A DNA stretch of 64,000 nt from Sulfurovum sp. (GCA_024637255.1 JAGXFO010000007.1:1-64000); one strand, 5' to 3'. Counted from the first letter of the stretch, positions 25,483 through 34,961 are shown. The notes: generated from the sequence alone by a model not told the origin. Numbers and translations: made by a program.

Positions 25483-27090
25483 CTAGTCCTTTGCTTTTTT
25501 ATGTGCCACAACAGCTACCGCTTTCTGTTTTGCATACATGTGGTTAATGAAGTACTGCTGCCCAATAGTAAACAGGTTATTTACCAACCAGTATAATACC
25601 AGTCCTGAAGGGAAATACACAAAGAAAACTGTCATAATGACAGGGAACCATTTAAAGATCTTCTCTTGTAGGGGGTCTGTAAAGTTACTTGGTGTAATTC
25701 TTTGCTGAAACCACATAGAGGCACCCATCAAAACAGGGAGTACAAAATACGGATCCATTGCTGCGAGATTATCTATCCACAGTATCCATGGAGCACCCTG
25801 CAACTCATCGGCATTTAAAAGCACGCGGTAAAGTGCAAAGAAGACAGGAATCTGGAGAATAAGAGGGAGACATCCGCCCATAGGGTTTGCGCCGTGTTTC
25901 TTATACATTTCCATCATCTGTGCATTCATTTTTGCAGGATCGCCTTTGTACTTTTCTTTAAGTTCTTTCATTTTAGGTGCAAGATCTTTAAGCTTTTGCA
26001 TAGACATCATACCTTTGTATGAGAGCGGAAAGAGAATAAGTTTTACCAGTAAAGTAAAGAGGATAATCGCCCATCCCCAGTTTCCAACATAATCATTTAT
26101 CCAAAGCAGTACTTTAAAGAATGGTTTTGCAAGAAATGAAAACCATCCAAATTCAATCGCATCTGTAAGTTCAGGATGAATCGCTTTTAATATTTTCTCT
26201 TCTTTTGGTCCAATGTAGGCGCCCAACTGCAGGGTACCTGTACTCTCTATAAAAATAAGAGGATCATCGTTTGTCTCTTTGAGGATAGAAATATTCAACC
26301 CTTTGTCGAAATCAAAAAACATTGACGCCACATATCTGTCAAAAGCAGAAGCTATTTTTGCATTTTGGAACTTTTCATACCCCTCAGCATTACCATCTTC
26401 AACAATATTTATGATGTCATCAGCACCCTTCACCAATGCACCTCTTACAAGCATATATATAGACTTGTCAGCCACAGGTCTGTGCCCCGGTGTGATAAAG
26501 TATGGCGTAGGTACCGAGGTTTCAAGCGCAACATCATATTCTCCGGTAGGCTTGAACGTAATTTTTTTAGTGATTGTCACAGAAGAAAGGGTTTGTGTTA
26601 GTACAACAGTTTGAGGACCTTTGCTTAAGTCTACAGTTTGGCTTCCGGCATTCACGTAAGGTGTTTTAAATGCTTCTTCATTTAGTTTTACATCTGAAAA
26701 TCTTACTTCCAACGGCTTCACTTCATTGGCGCCTAAAATTTTTAGATTTTCTCCCTCAACATCATGATATTTTACTTCCAAAAGTTCAACTTGAGCTATA
26801 CGGGCAAATTCGTCTATTGTCATAATGAAATTATCGGCCTTAACCGTAAGCAAGGCCGCTGATGCCATTTCTACCGGTGCAGCGGATGCTGTAGCCAAAC
26901 CTGTACTCGATGTAGGCACATTTGCATTAGATGCCGTAGCTACCGCAGGAGTCTGATTTGCACTATTTGATGTCTGATTTATATCTTGTGCCGATTTTGC
27001 AGGTGGGAAAAAGTAGCTATAGCCTATAAACAGAAAAAAAGAGAGAGCCAATGCTAGAAGAAGTCGTTTATTTAAATCTTGTTGTTCCAA
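25483..27090 (-). CDS. yidC: Membrane protein insertase YidC
   Basis: A 535-residue YidC of the Gram-negative type. TM1 is LLLALALSFFLFIGYSYFF, then a large periplasmic domain of about 300 residues, then the conserved five-helix insertase core from about residue 340 (GWAIILFTLLVKLILFPLSY containing the hydrophilic-groove Lys) including the cytoplasmic hairpin KYKGDPAKMNAQMMEMYKKH and PMGGCLPLILQIPVFFALYR. It inserts inner-membrane proteins with or without SecYEG. The gene lies 51 bases downstream of rnpA. The small yidD often found between rnpA and yidC is absent. Confidence 0.96.
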   Translation of the reverse strand: MEQQDLNKRLLLALALSFFLFIGYSYFFPPAKSAQDINQTSNSANQTPAVATASNANVPTSSTGLATASAAPVEMASAALLTVKADNFIMTIDEFARIAQVELLEVKYHDVEGENLKILGANEVKPLEVRFSDVKLNEEAFKTPYVNAGSQTVDLSKGPQTVVLTQTLSSVTITKKITFKPTGEYDVALETSVPTPYFITPGHRPVADKSIYMLVRGALVKGADDIINIVEDGNAEGYEKFQNAKIASAFDRYVASMFFDFDKGLNISILKETNDDPLIFIESTGTLQLGAYIGPKEEKILKAIHPELTDAIEFGWFSFLAKPFFKVLLWINDYVGNWGWAIILFTLLVKLILFPLSYKGMMSMQKLKDLAPKMKELKEKYKGDPAKMNAQMMEMYKKHGANPMGGCLPLILQIPVFFALYRVLLNADELQGAPWILWIDNLAAMDPYFVLPVLMGASMWFQQRITPSNFTDPLQEKIFKWFPVIMTVFFVYFPSGLVLYWLVNNLFTIGQQYFINHMYAKQKAVAVVAHKKAKD

Positions 27091-27141
27091 AATTATACCT
27101 TTATAATATATCGTTGATAGTATAGTATTAACTGTGTTAAA

Positions 27142-27477
27142 TTATGTTGCAGTACACTTATTGAGTGTGTGTAGATACGCTTTGCGAGTCACAGAATATT
27201 TTTCTTCAATAAGTGCCGGTTTTGCAACCAATACATAATACCCTGAAGATAAGAGATTTATATTTTCGATGAAATGTGCTCTTAACAAACGTTTGGCCCT
27301 GTTTCGATGAACTGCATTTCCAATCTTTTTAGAGGCCACAAAACCCACCTTGTACTCATCATTCTTTTTAAAGAAAAGTACAAAGTAGGGAGTATGCCAT
27401 GTTTTTGTCGGATGTTTATATATCTGACTGAACTCTTTACTGGTCTTAACCCTAGTAAAATGCTTTATAGAACTGAT
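27142..27477 (-). CDS. rnpA: Ribonuclease P protein component, non-canonical start
   Basis: RnpA assists the RNase P RNA in processing tRNA 5' ends. The family signature GFVASKKIGNAVHRNRAKRLLRAHF is present as GFVASKKIGNAVHRNRAKRL plus LRAHF. Conserved sequence begins well upstream: KHFTRVKTSKEFSQIYKHP and TWHTPYFVLFFKKNDEYKV align with the RnpA N-terminus. In that frame there is no ATG, GTG or TTG between the rpmH stop (27496-27498, same frame) and a GTG at 27346-27348, which is too far in. Initiation at ATC (27475-27477, giving 111 residues) or ATA (27466-27468, 108 residues, aligning best with family starts) is proposed. The start given is therefore uncertain. No clear ribosome binding site is seen. 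Confidence 0.85.
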   Translation of the reverse strand: MSSIKHFTRVKTSKEFSQIYKHPTKTWHTPYFVLFFKKNDEYKVGFVASKKIGNAVHRNRAKRLLRAHFIENINLLSSGYYVLVAKPALIEEKYSVTRKAYLHTLNKCTAT

Positions 27478-27495
27478 GGTTTTATACCAAAAGTT

Positions 27496-27630
27496 CTATA
27501 CAGATAGTCTTTTTCTACCCTTAGCTCTTCTTGCAGAAATTACTTTTCTACCATTTTTAGTTTTCATTCTTGTTCTAAATCCGTGTGTTCTCTTTCTTGG
27601 TGTGCTATGGGGTTGGTATGTTCTTTTCAT
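27496..27630 (-). CDS. rpmH: Ribosomal protein bL34
   Basis: A 44-residue basic protein, MKRTYQPHSTPRKRTHGFRT then RMKTKNGRKVISARRAKGRKRLSV, matching bL34 along its whole length. It is a component of the large ribosomal subunit. AAGGAT lies upstream of the ATG and a TAAAAT hexamer (27686-27691) may be the -10. It heads the conserved rpmH-rnpA-yidC-jag-mnmE block. Its TAG stop is in the same reading frame as rnpA, 7 codons before the first plausible rnpA initiator. Confidence 0.97.
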   Translation of the reverse strand: MKRTYQPHSTPRKRTHGFRTRMKTKNGRKVISARRAKGRKRLSV

Positions 27631-27685
27631 TCCGAATCATCCTTAATATGTTTTTACCTACATTCCTGAGGTATATTTGGACGGG

Positions 27686-27691
27686 ATTTTA
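27686..27691 (-). promoter_or_regulatory. Possible -10 element of rpmH
   Basis: TAAAAT on the minus strand lies 55 bases upstream of the rpmH ATG, in the gap after the preceding gene. The assignment rests only on the hexamer and position. Confidence 0.3.
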
Positions 27692-27717
27692 CACTAAACC
27701 CCCTTAAAACATACTAA

Positions 27718-28197
27718 TTAATGCAAACTTCTAAAAATAATTTCACCAGACTTGTTCATTTGTTTACTTTTTATAAAGGTCTCTAGTAATTTTAAAATAA
27801 CTTTTTTGGGTCCATAATGTGTAGCTTTTATTTCCAGCTCTGTACAATAAATTTTATTGCCTTTATCCAATAAAATATTACGGATAATCCTTTCTGCAAA
27901 TCGATATCCTCCGTCAACCTTGGTGTCTTGGCAGAGGATCACATACAAAGCTTCCTCTTTGTCAATTTCAAACAAAATGTCCGTATCACGTTTCTCTCTG
28001 GCCAATAAAGCCTGCAAATCGATATCATTAGCCGTAATAAGCATAAGTACGAAAGACTCTTCATTTTCATTTTCCATAAGATAATAAACAATCTCAATAG
28101 TAGTTTGCAATGTCTCTAACATTTTTGCAGCAAGCTCAATCTCCTTACCATTAAATTTTATATTTTTTGTGCGTTTCTCGCTTTCTCTTATCTTCAT
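27718..28197 (-). CDS. Hypothetical protein, possibly degenerate GGDEF-like
   Basis: A 159-residue protein I cannot assign to a named family. Residues about 40-140 follow the outline of a small nucleotide-cyclase fold: FVLMLITANDIDLQALLARE, then RDTDILFEIDKEEALYVILC in the place where diguanylate cyclases have R-x-x-D-x-x-x-R-x-G-G-D-E-F, then GGYRFAERIIRNIL like their AxRIR helix. The GGDEF signature itself is absent, so a catalytic role is unlikely; a regulatory or binding domain is possible. It is upstream of rpmH on the same strand and divergent from nspC. AGAGGGG lies ten bases before the ATG. Confidence 0.6.
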   Translation of the reverse strand: MKIRESEKRTKNIKFNGKEIELAAKMLETLQTTIEIVYYLMENENEESFVLMLITANDIDLQALLAREKRDTDILFEIDKEEALYVILCQDTKVDGGYRFAERIIRNILLDKGNKIYCTELEIKATHYGPKKVILKLLETFIKSKQMNKSGEIIFRSLH

Positions 28198-28264
28198 AAC
28201 AATCTAACCCCTCTGCATTTCAATAATTTATTTTATTATAACAAAACATTTTAGATTCTGTTGT

Positions 28265-28270
28265 TATAAT
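28265..28270 (+). promoter_or_regulatory. -10 element of nspC, leaderless-type
   Basis: TATAAT is followed by six bases (TCTGTC) and the ATG at 28277. No Shine-Dalgarno sequence is present. Confidence 0.55.
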
Positions 28271-28276
28271 TCTGTC

Positions 28277-29413
28277 ATGAATAAACTATTATCTACATTA
28301 CCGTCACCTTGCTGGCTGCTCGAAGAAAAAAGACTTCAAAAAAACCTTGAACTGCTCTCATCGATAAAGCAACAAACTGGCGCCAAAGTATTGCTTGCAC
28401 TAAAAGGGTATGCTTTATGGAAAAGTTTTCCGCTGATTAAGCCATACCTTGACGGATGCTGTGCCTCTGGCCTTCATGAGGCAAAACTTGCAGATGAAAC
28501 ATTCGGCAAAGAAGTGCATACCTATTCTCCTGCATTCAAAGAAGAGGAGATTGATGAGATTGCCAGAATTTCACATCACCTGGTATTTAACTCTCCTGCA
28601 CAATTTCACAGATTTTCAGCCCAGGCCAAGAAGATAAACCCAAACCTCTCTTTGGGATTGCGTGTCAATCCTGAGTATTCAGAATCGCCCAAAGAGATTT
28701 ACAATCCGTGCGGACTCTACTCCAGACTTGGTACAACTCTGGAAAATATAGACGAAACGGTCTTGGCGCTTTGTGATGGGCTGCACTTTCATGCACTTTG
28801 TGAACAGGGCAGTGATGCGCTTGAAAATGTACTCAAAAACTTTGAAGAGAAATTTGGCGCATACATCCCCCAAATGAAATGGATAAACTTCGGGGGTGGA
28901 CACCATATCACACGCAAAGGATATGATATTGACAAACTCATACGCCTCGTAAAAAACTTCAAGCACAGATATGGGGTAGAAGTATACCTTGAGCCGGGAG
29001 AAGCCATAGGATGGGAAACAGGTACACTTGTGGCCACAGTACTTGACATTGTGCATAATGGCATGGATATAGCCATCTTGGATACTTCAGCAGAAGCCCA
29101 TATGCCAGATACTATCATCATGCCCTACCGCGCAGAGGTTCGCGGGACAGGAACCGCAGGAGAAAAAGCATACACTTACCGCTTAGCAGGAAATACTTGC
29201 CTAGCTGGAGATATCATGGGTGACTACAGTTTTGATGCTCCGTTAAATATAGGGGACAAAGTCGTCTTCGAAGATCAGATGCACTATACTATGGTAAAAG
29301 CCAGCACTTTTAATGGAGTAAAGCTTCCAAGTATTGCAATTCAAAGAATCGATGGCAGTATAGAGGTTGTACGCGAGTTTGGATATGAGGATTTTAAAGA
29401 GAGGCTATCTTAA
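28277..29413 (+). CDS. nspC: Carboxynorspermidine decarboxylase
   Basis: A 378-residue PLP enzyme of the alanine-racemase-fold decarboxylases. VLLALKGYALWKSFPLIKPY contains the PLP-binding Lys; GLHFHALCEQGSDALENVL and WINFGGGHHITRKGYDIDKL (the Gly-rich phosphate-binding loop) are diagnostic of NspC, and LEPGEAIGWETGTLVATVLD matches the EPGEA motif. The C-terminal GNTCLAGDIMGDYSFD contains the catalytic Cys-Asp region. It decarboxylates carboxy(nor)spermidine in the alternative polyamine pathway common in Campylobacterota. The partner dehydrogenase is not in this window. The gene lacks a ribosome binding site and is probably leaderless. Confidence 0.95.
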   Translation: MNKLLSTLPSPCWLLEEKRLQKNLELLSSIKQQTGAKVLLALKGYALWKSFPLIKPYLDGCCASGLHEAKLADETFGKEVHTYSPAFKEEEIDEIARISHHLVFNSPAQFHRFSAQAKKINPNLSLGLRVNPEYSESPKEIYNPCGLYSRLGTTLENIDETVLALCDGLHFHALCEQGSDALENVLKNFEEKFGAYIPQMKWINFGGGHHITRKGYDIDKLIRLVKNFKHRYGVEVYLEPGEAIGWETGTLVATVLDIVHNGMDIAILDTSAEAHMPDTIIMPYRAEVRGTGTAGEKAYTYRLAGNTCLAGDIMGDYSFDAPLNIGDKVVFEDQMHYTMVKASTFNGVKLPSIAIQRIDGSIEVVREFGYEDFKERLS

Positions 29414-29414
29414 T

Positions 29415-32315
29415 TTAAATCTCTTTAAACTCTTTAAACTCTTTCAGATCCTTAAAGTCTCTCTTGTATATTATGTCATAAGAAGTTGACTCTTCGCTGG
29501 CTTCAATCACGCTCTCCAGTCTTTTTCCGTGTCGATACTTTAACTTTACACTCGATACTAGACCATTGACATAAACGACAGTCAATTTATCGGTTAATTT
29601 TTTACCAATTTCTACACTACTGTCAGAACCAAAAACAAGATAGTCAATCTTAACCCCCATATTTGAAAGTACTGATTTAGCCATACTACCGCCCATCATC
29701 TTCATCATATCTTCACCGCTATGACTTCCAGATACCGCTTCAGAATCAAATAAAATAAGTGAAAGTATCTGCTCTTTGGTCAGACTAGGGGTAGAAGAAA
29801 AGCTAATATTTGGTGCTTCTGGTGTGCCGGTTATCCTAACAGTAATAAGATAATTTAGCGTTTGATATTTAATACTTTGTTCCAGTCTAGGTTTATTTGG
29901 ATCGCCTGTAAAATAGATATAACTTGCATTTAAGATAAATCTTTTACCTTCAAAGTAATAACTACCCCCCTCAAGTAAATTCACAGAACCAAGAAGCATC
30001 ACCTCTGCATTTTCAGCTTTATACACGTTCAGATCCACATTGGCTTTCACATCAAGATCTCCCTGCTTATAGATGAGTGGCTCCTCGGTGTATACGCGTA
30101 CTGACATACTGAGATTATCCATAAACGGGCTTTCACTTTTATCTTTCATCTCTTGCAGAATAATAATATCGCTGTCTGTAGCAAAGCCTTTTGCATTGAT
30201 ATCATAATGAATATCTCCCCCTACAAGAAGTATGGTCCCATTGATCGAAGTTTTCTCCCCATCCAGTAAGATTTTGACATCAACCTCACCATCCAAGTCT
30301 GCAATTTTATGCTCAATATGCAATTTATCAGCTTGCGCGCTCAGAGTGCCTTTTTTTGTTTTTTGATTATACTCACCCTCGACTTTGAGAGCATCATTGA
30401 GCCAAAATGACTTGACATAAATCGTATCTTTTTCTAGATTCACCAGTGAAGGTTTTGTAGAAAATAGCTTCATTTTATTATACGTAAGTTTATAATGGCT
30501 TAACACTAGATTTGAATCTTCCATACTCATTTTCACCTCAATATCATCAATAGCATGTGTTGTTCTTCTATCTGCCTGATATTTAAGTGTAGGTGACTGA
30601 AATAAAACATCTATTTTTTTCAATCCTGTTATAACTACACTCATATTAGCGCTTCCTTCTATGGAGAATGTATCAAGAGTATAGATTGATTGTAAGCTTT
30701 TAATCATAGACGCTACCGATTTCACTTTGGTATTTATGGTAATTTTTTTGTCTGCTATCCCTTCAATATCAGCATTCAACCCATCAAATGTAATCTTTCC
30801 CTCTATTTGTTTACTTTTAAGAGAATAGTTAGCATTGGCAGATAAAACCCCTGTATTTACTGTCATCTTCATGGCATCATTTACCATTTTTATCTCTACG
30901 GCAATAGGATTTAAATTATCCCATTTCACCTCTTTGTTGTATGTTCTCAAGAGAGAATCTTGAGGTAAATGGGCCACAGCATCCACCTGCAGTGTTTTAC
31001 CGTACACTATATCTGCCTTTATATTTGCCAGATTTGAAGTTATTTGTGTTTTGGCTTTTATGCTTAAATTTGAATCAAACTCTATGGGTGCATCTACAAC
31101 AGCATTAAATTTAGTCTTTTCCAATTCTTCAGGAAGTGAAATAAATCCACTTAAAAGCATTGCTTTTGTAGTCTCTAGATGAAAATCTCCTTTTTTAAAA
31201 TCAAGTGAATTAAAATATCCTTTAAGGCTGTCTGAGAGAAAATCAGTTTGAATGCTCTGTGCATCGCCTTTATAATTAAGCTGTAAATTTTGTAATGGTT
31301 TTGCAAGTTTTGCATCTATCCCCACAAATGTCTTAGCCTTGGCTTTGCCGGTGTAGCTAATATTGCCATCTTTTACAAACCTATTGCTTACAAAGATATC
31401 TTTGGCATAAGGCGTGTCCACTATCACTTCCGAGTCCACAACCAAAACACCATCTTTTATACCATAAACAACATGGGAGAGCAGACTCTTTATATCAATA
31501 TTAAACTCACCATTTTTACTTTTAAGTAACTGTGTTGCTTTTGCACTGACATCTGCAACCACACGTTCAGCAGAAGCATCAAAATCAATGACAATACCGC
31601 CAATCGCTTCCTTTCGCACCGGCAAAGCATACAGTTCGAAGAGTTTTTCATTTGGAATAAGACGCATATTCCCTACCAAGTGGTTATCTTTTACCCTTCC
31701 GCTATATACAGCATCACCATAGTCAGTGCTTCCCTCTAGCTCCACTTCTGCATCTTGAACCACAAGATTTTGGGCATCAAAAATAACATCTTTTGCGACC
31801 AAAACAAACCGATTTATGCTCAGGGGATCATATGATGCAGGCAAGAGATCCATCTGTAAATCTTCGATCACTACAATCTTTGGCATCAAAAGACGCAGTG
31901 CTGTTACTTCACTAGCATTTTCTTCATGAGAAACGGTCATTTTACTTTCATTGCCCTCGAAAGAGGCTACGAATCTAAGAATAGCATCGACATTTGCTTC
32001 TTCAATTTTCAGTGTATTGAGAACAATTTTTCTCTGAAAAAGTCCATTTGTATTCCATCTAAAAAGAATGTGTTTGGCTAATTTTTCATTCTCGTATGCC
32101 AAATCATCTATTTTTACGCCAGTCAGAATATTGCCCTCGATACTAGAATAAGAAAGATTGTAATCTGACGCAAATATTTTTGCAGCCCTCTTGATAACCA
32201 CAGGAGAGTTTACTACTATATAGAGCACAAGCCCAAAAATTATAGCTGCAGCCAATACAAACAGTAGAATTCTTCTCAGCCACAAAAAGGGCCTATACAA
32301 GAATAACTTTTTCAA
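29415..32315 (-). CDS. tamB: TamB-type translocation/assembly module protein
   Basis: A 966-residue AsmA-like protein with an N-terminal membrane anchor (LLFVLAAAIIFGLVLYIVVN), long beta-helical repeats throughout, and a C-terminal TamB (DUF490) domain from about residue 640, including TPSLTKEQILSLILF and a final YKRDFKDLKEFKEFKEI. In the family it spans the periplasm and cooperates with TamA in outer-membrane protein assembly and, more recently, phospholipid transport. It is shorter than E. coli TamB (about 1259). Its ATG overlaps the tamA stop by 4 bases. The 3' end carries small repeats (KEF, KEF) and stops one base before the nspC stop. Confidence 0.9.
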   Translation of the reverse strand: MKKLFLYRPFLWLRRILLFVLAAAIIFGLVLYIVVNSPVVIKRAAKIFASDYNLSYSSIEGNILTGVKIDDLAYENEKLAKHILFRWNTNGLFQRKIVLNTLKIEEANVDAILRFVASFEGNESKMTVSHEENASEVTALRLLMPKIVVIEDLQMDLLPASYDPLSINRFVLVAKDVIFDAQNLVVQDAEVELEGSTDYGDAVYSGRVKDNHLVGNMRLIPNEKLFELYALPVRKEAIGGIVIDFDASAERVVADVSAKATQLLKSKNGEFNIDIKSLLSHVVYGIKDGVLVVDSEVIVDTPYAKDIFVSNRFVKDGNISYTGKAKAKTFVGIDAKLAKPLQNLQLNYKGDAQSIQTDFLSDSLKGYFNSLDFKKGDFHLETTKAMLLSGFISLPEELEKTKFNAVVDAPIEFDSNLSIKAKTQITSNLANIKADIVYGKTLQVDAVAHLPQDSLLRTYNKEVKWDNLNPIAVEIKMVNDAMKMTVNTGVLSANANYSLKSKQIEGKITFDGLNADIEGIADKKITINTKVKSVASMIKSLQSIYTLDTFSIEGSANMSVVITGLKKIDVLFQSPTLKYQADRRTTHAIDDIEVKMSMEDSNLVLSHYKLTYNKMKLFSTKPSLVNLEKDTIYVKSFWLNDALKVEGEYNQKTKKGTLSAQADKLHIEHKIADLDGEVDVKILLDGEKTSINGTILLVGGDIHYDINAKGFATDSDIIILQEMKDKSESPFMDNLSMSVRVYTEEPLIYKQGDLDVKANVDLNVYKAENAEVMLLGSVNLLEGGSYYFEGKRFILNASYIYFTGDPNKPRLEQSIKYQTLNYLITVRITGTPEAPNISFSSTPSLTKEQILSLILFDSEAVSGSHSGEDMMKMMGGSMAKSVLSNMGVKIDYLVFGSDSSVEIGKKLTDKLTVVYVNGLVSSVKLKYRHGKRLESVIEASEESTSYDIIYKRDFKDLKEFKEFKEI

Positions 32316-34063
32316 AATGACTGTCCCACCTGAAACTGTATGGCGTACTGGGCGGGATCATTCACATTGAATCCAACATCAAGCTTGAAAGGTCCTACAG
32401 GTGTCATATAACGCACACCTACACCAGCAGAGCTTATTATATCTCCTGAAAAATCATAACTTTCTTCAGTAAGCATAGTATTGTCTGTAAATACGGCACC
32501 ATAGATTTCATTCCAGATGGGATAATTCGCTTCCAGAGAAAAGTTTGCCATCGTTGATGCTCCGTATATACTGTCTTGCGTAGAAGAAAGGATTACCCCC
32601 AGTTCCCTGAAACCATAAGCACGGTTGCTAAAGAACCCGCCGCCAAAGAAAAATTTTGATTCAGGAAGACCATTTGTAGAGCTATCATCTACTACACCCG
32701 CTTTGCCAACGGCAGCAAGAGTAAGCTTTGAAAAAGTATGAATAATTCTCCCCTCGAGTAGCGTTTTTAGATAGGGACTTGATTCTTCATCATAAGACAA
32801 GCCATACTCAGTATAAGCAGAGAGATAATACCCATATTTAGGATTAAGCTTATCATCTCTTGCATCATATATCACATCCAGATAAGGATAAAAAAGATTA
32901 AAAATCCCTTCGTTGACTGCTTGTTGCAATTCAATATCACTCTCTAAAGCACTGATTGTAATATTTTCAAAAGCAAGCCCGGCACGTAACTTTAACTTTC
33001 TATACTCATGTGTCAAATATCCCTGTGCGAAACCTTTTTCCTCTCGAAAGCCTTCAAATTCTAAATTTGAATACCCTGTTTTGACATCCAAATCAATAGC
33101 ATGATCAAGAACTGTAAAAAACACTGGTTTAAAATAGCTCAATACAAGAAGTTGCTCTCTTTGCGACCATGCGGCTTTCAATCTTATGCTCTGTGCATTT
33201 CCGAAAAAATTCTTTTTTATTACCTCTCCCTGTACGCGAGCACCAACATAAGTATCATATCCTACGCCAGCTTCCACATAATATGGTTTTGATATTTCTT
33301 TAACCGTAATATCAACTGGAACTACATTATAAAACTTTTTATCCACATCAATCAAAACACTATCAAATGCATCCAGAGAATAAAGATTTATCATAGTCTC
33401 ATTTATCCGACTTGTGCTAAAATCTTTCCCTTCGGTCGCTCTTAGTCGTGATTTTACAATTTCTTCATCGATGGTCTCCAGACCGTTAATGGTTAATTTT
33501 CCAAATTGACAAATCTCTCCTTTTTGAAGAGTATATTCAACCCTAACGGTATGATTATCCAAATCCACATATGCTTTTGGATCAAAGTTATAACTACAAT
33601 ACCCTTCTTTTAATAATTGCTGAATGATTGCAGCTTTAATCGTTATAAATATCTTGGCCTTGAAAATATCATCTGCATGAAAGGTAATAAAAGGGGAAAT
33701 GTCATAGTCGCTATTGATACTAATATCAATTATTTTTACAGGTTTGTTTTCACTTATATTTACAAATACTGTTGTATTTGTTTCTCTAATTGCAAAGTTA
33801 GCATCATAAAAACCTTCAGAGTCATAAAAGCTTTTTAAAGAGGGTTGCAAAATAGGGAGTAATTTGTCATTAATGCGAGGTGTATCTTCTTTCCAAAATT
33901 CATAAAAACTTTTAGTATCGACTCCTACAGCCTCTTGAAGATCATCTTCATCAATGTGTTTTTGTCCTGAAAAATATATCTCATGTGTAGGCAGTACAAT
34001 ATCTTCAGAGAAAAGAAAAGAAAAAGAAAACAGTACTATCAACATTCTCAATCTATAATACAT
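32312..34063 (-). CDS. tamA: TamA-type outer-membrane protein (BamA/Omp85 family)
   Basis: A 583-residue Omp85 protein: signal peptide (LIVLFSFSFLFS), three POTRA-like domains (about 25-260; for example FGKLTINGLETIDEEIVKSR), and a 16-strand Bac_surface_Ag barrel from about residue 270. Near the C-terminus FFFGGGFFSNRAYGFRELG contains the R-G-Y/F lid-loop motif (here NRAYGF), and the last residue is Phe (QFQVGQSF). It works with TamB encoded directly downstream (4-base overlap). GGGAGAGG precedes the ATG. The family call is firm. TamA rather than BamA because of the number of POTRA domains and the tamB neighbour. Confidence 0.92.
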   Translation of the reverse strand: MYYRLRMLIVLFSFSFLFSEDIVLPTHEIYFSGQKHIDEDDLQEAVGVDTKSFYEFWKEDTPRINDKLLPILQPSLKSFYDSEGFYDANFAIRETNTTVFVNISENKPVKIIDISINSDYDISPFITFHADDIFKAKIFITIKAAIIQQLLKEGYCSYNFDPKAYVDLDNHTVRVEYTLQKGEICQFGKLTINGLETIDEEIVKSRLRATEGKDFSTSRINETMINLYSLDAFDSVLIDVDKKFYNVVPVDITVKEISKPYYVEAGVGYDTYVGARVQGEVIKKNFFGNAQSIRLKAAWSQREQLLVLSYFKPVFFTVLDHAIDLDVKTGYSNLEFEGFREEKGFAQGYLTHEYRKLKLRAGLAFENITISALESDIELQQAVNEGIFNLFYPYLDVIYDARDDKLNPKYGYYLSAYTEYGLSYDEESSPYLKTLLEGRIIHTFSKLTLAAVGKAGVVDDSSTNGLPESKFFFGGGFFSNRAYGFRELGVILSSTQDSIYGASTMANFSLEANYPIWNEIYGAVFTDNTMLTEESYDFSGDIISSAGVGVRYMTPVGPFKLDVGFNVNDPAQYAIQFQVGQSF

Positions 34064-34073
34064 ACCTCTCCCT

Positions 34074-34961
34074 TCAACTCAGCAAATCTTTTACACTTGC
34101 CATCGGATCTTTATTTTCTTCTATCATAGCATATACTTCTGCTGCGATAGGCAGATAAATATTTTTATCTGTGGCTATTTTATGCAAAGCTGTAGCAGTA
34201 GGAACGCCCTCTGCCACTTCGCCCAGCTCTTCGAGTATCTCATCCATACTTTTTCCCTTGGCCAATCCTAATCCTACCCTATAGTTTCTTGAAAGTGTGG
34301 AACTTGCCGTAAGAAATAGGTCACCTGCTCCACCTAAAGAAAGAAATGTTTCTGTTTTTGCACCAAAAGCTTCTCCAAAACGCGTCATCTCGACCAAACC
34401 TCTAGAAATCAGTGCTGCTCTTGCATTATTGCCAAGCCCAAGCCCTTCGCATACCCCACTAGCAATGGCGATAACATTCTTATAGGCACCCGCGACTTCT
34501 GCACCTACAACATCATCACTCACATAGCCCTTGATAAAGCTTGGTAAAGCATTCGCATAGGTTTGAGCTAATATCTGATTTGATGAACTGATTATCAGTG
34601 CTGTAGGAAGTGACTTCTGCACTTCTGCTGCAAAGGAAGGACCAGAAATAAAGGCAAGCCTGCTCTTAGAAACGAAAGAACCATAAACTTCATTAAGAAA
34701 TGCTCCCGTACTTATCTCTATACCTTTGGCAGCTACTAAAATATTCTGACCATAATCAATAAAATTTTCTTCCATCCAGCCACGTACGAACTGTGCGGGT
34801 ATGGCAAGTACAAGATATTGACATTTCAATGCGACTTCAAGTGATACAAAGTTTTCTATCTCTTTGGGTGTGCGAGAATAAATCACAACATCGTTGTTTT
34901 GACTAAAAGCGTGATAGAGCGCCTGTCCCCATTTACCTGCTCCTATAATGGCCAGCTTCAT
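34074..34961 (-). CDS. gpsA: Glycerol-3-phosphate dehydrogenase [NAD(P)+]
   Basis: A 295-residue GpsA that reduces dihydroxyacetone phosphate to glycerol-3-phosphate for phospholipid synthesis. The N-terminal Rossmann motif is IIGAGKWGQAL; VAAKGIEISTGAFLNEVYG and LAFISGPSFAAEVQKSLPTA are family blocks; AYKNVIAIASGVCEGLGLGN carries the catalytic Lys, followed by LGGAGDLFLTASSTLSRNYRV. Its length is a little below the E. coli enzyme (339). The ATG overlaps the stop of the potassium-channel gene (ATGA), so they are co-translated. It lies 10 bases upstream of tamA, suggesting an envelope-lipid transcription unit. Confidence 0.95.
   Translation of the reverse strand: MKLAIIGAGKWGQALYHAFSQNNDVVIYSRTPKEIENFVSLEVALKCQYLVLAIPAQFVRGWMEENFIDYGQNILVAAKGIEISTGAFLNEVYGSFVSKSRLAFISGPSFAAEVQKSLPTALIISSSNQILAQTYANALPSFIKGYVSDDVVGAEVAGAYKNVIAIASGVCEGLGLGNNARAALISRGLVEMTRFGEAFGAKTETFLSLGGAGDLFLTASSTLSRNYRVGLGLAKGKSMDEILEELGEVAEGVPTATALHKIATDKNIYLPIAAEVYAMIEENKDPMASVKDLLS

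Noticed and set aside
27142..27348. A 68-residue RnpA beginning at the GTG at 27348
   Set aside because: This would remove the conserved N-terminal half of the fold (SKEFSQIYKH, TPYFVLFF), which is clearly encoded upstream in the same frame.
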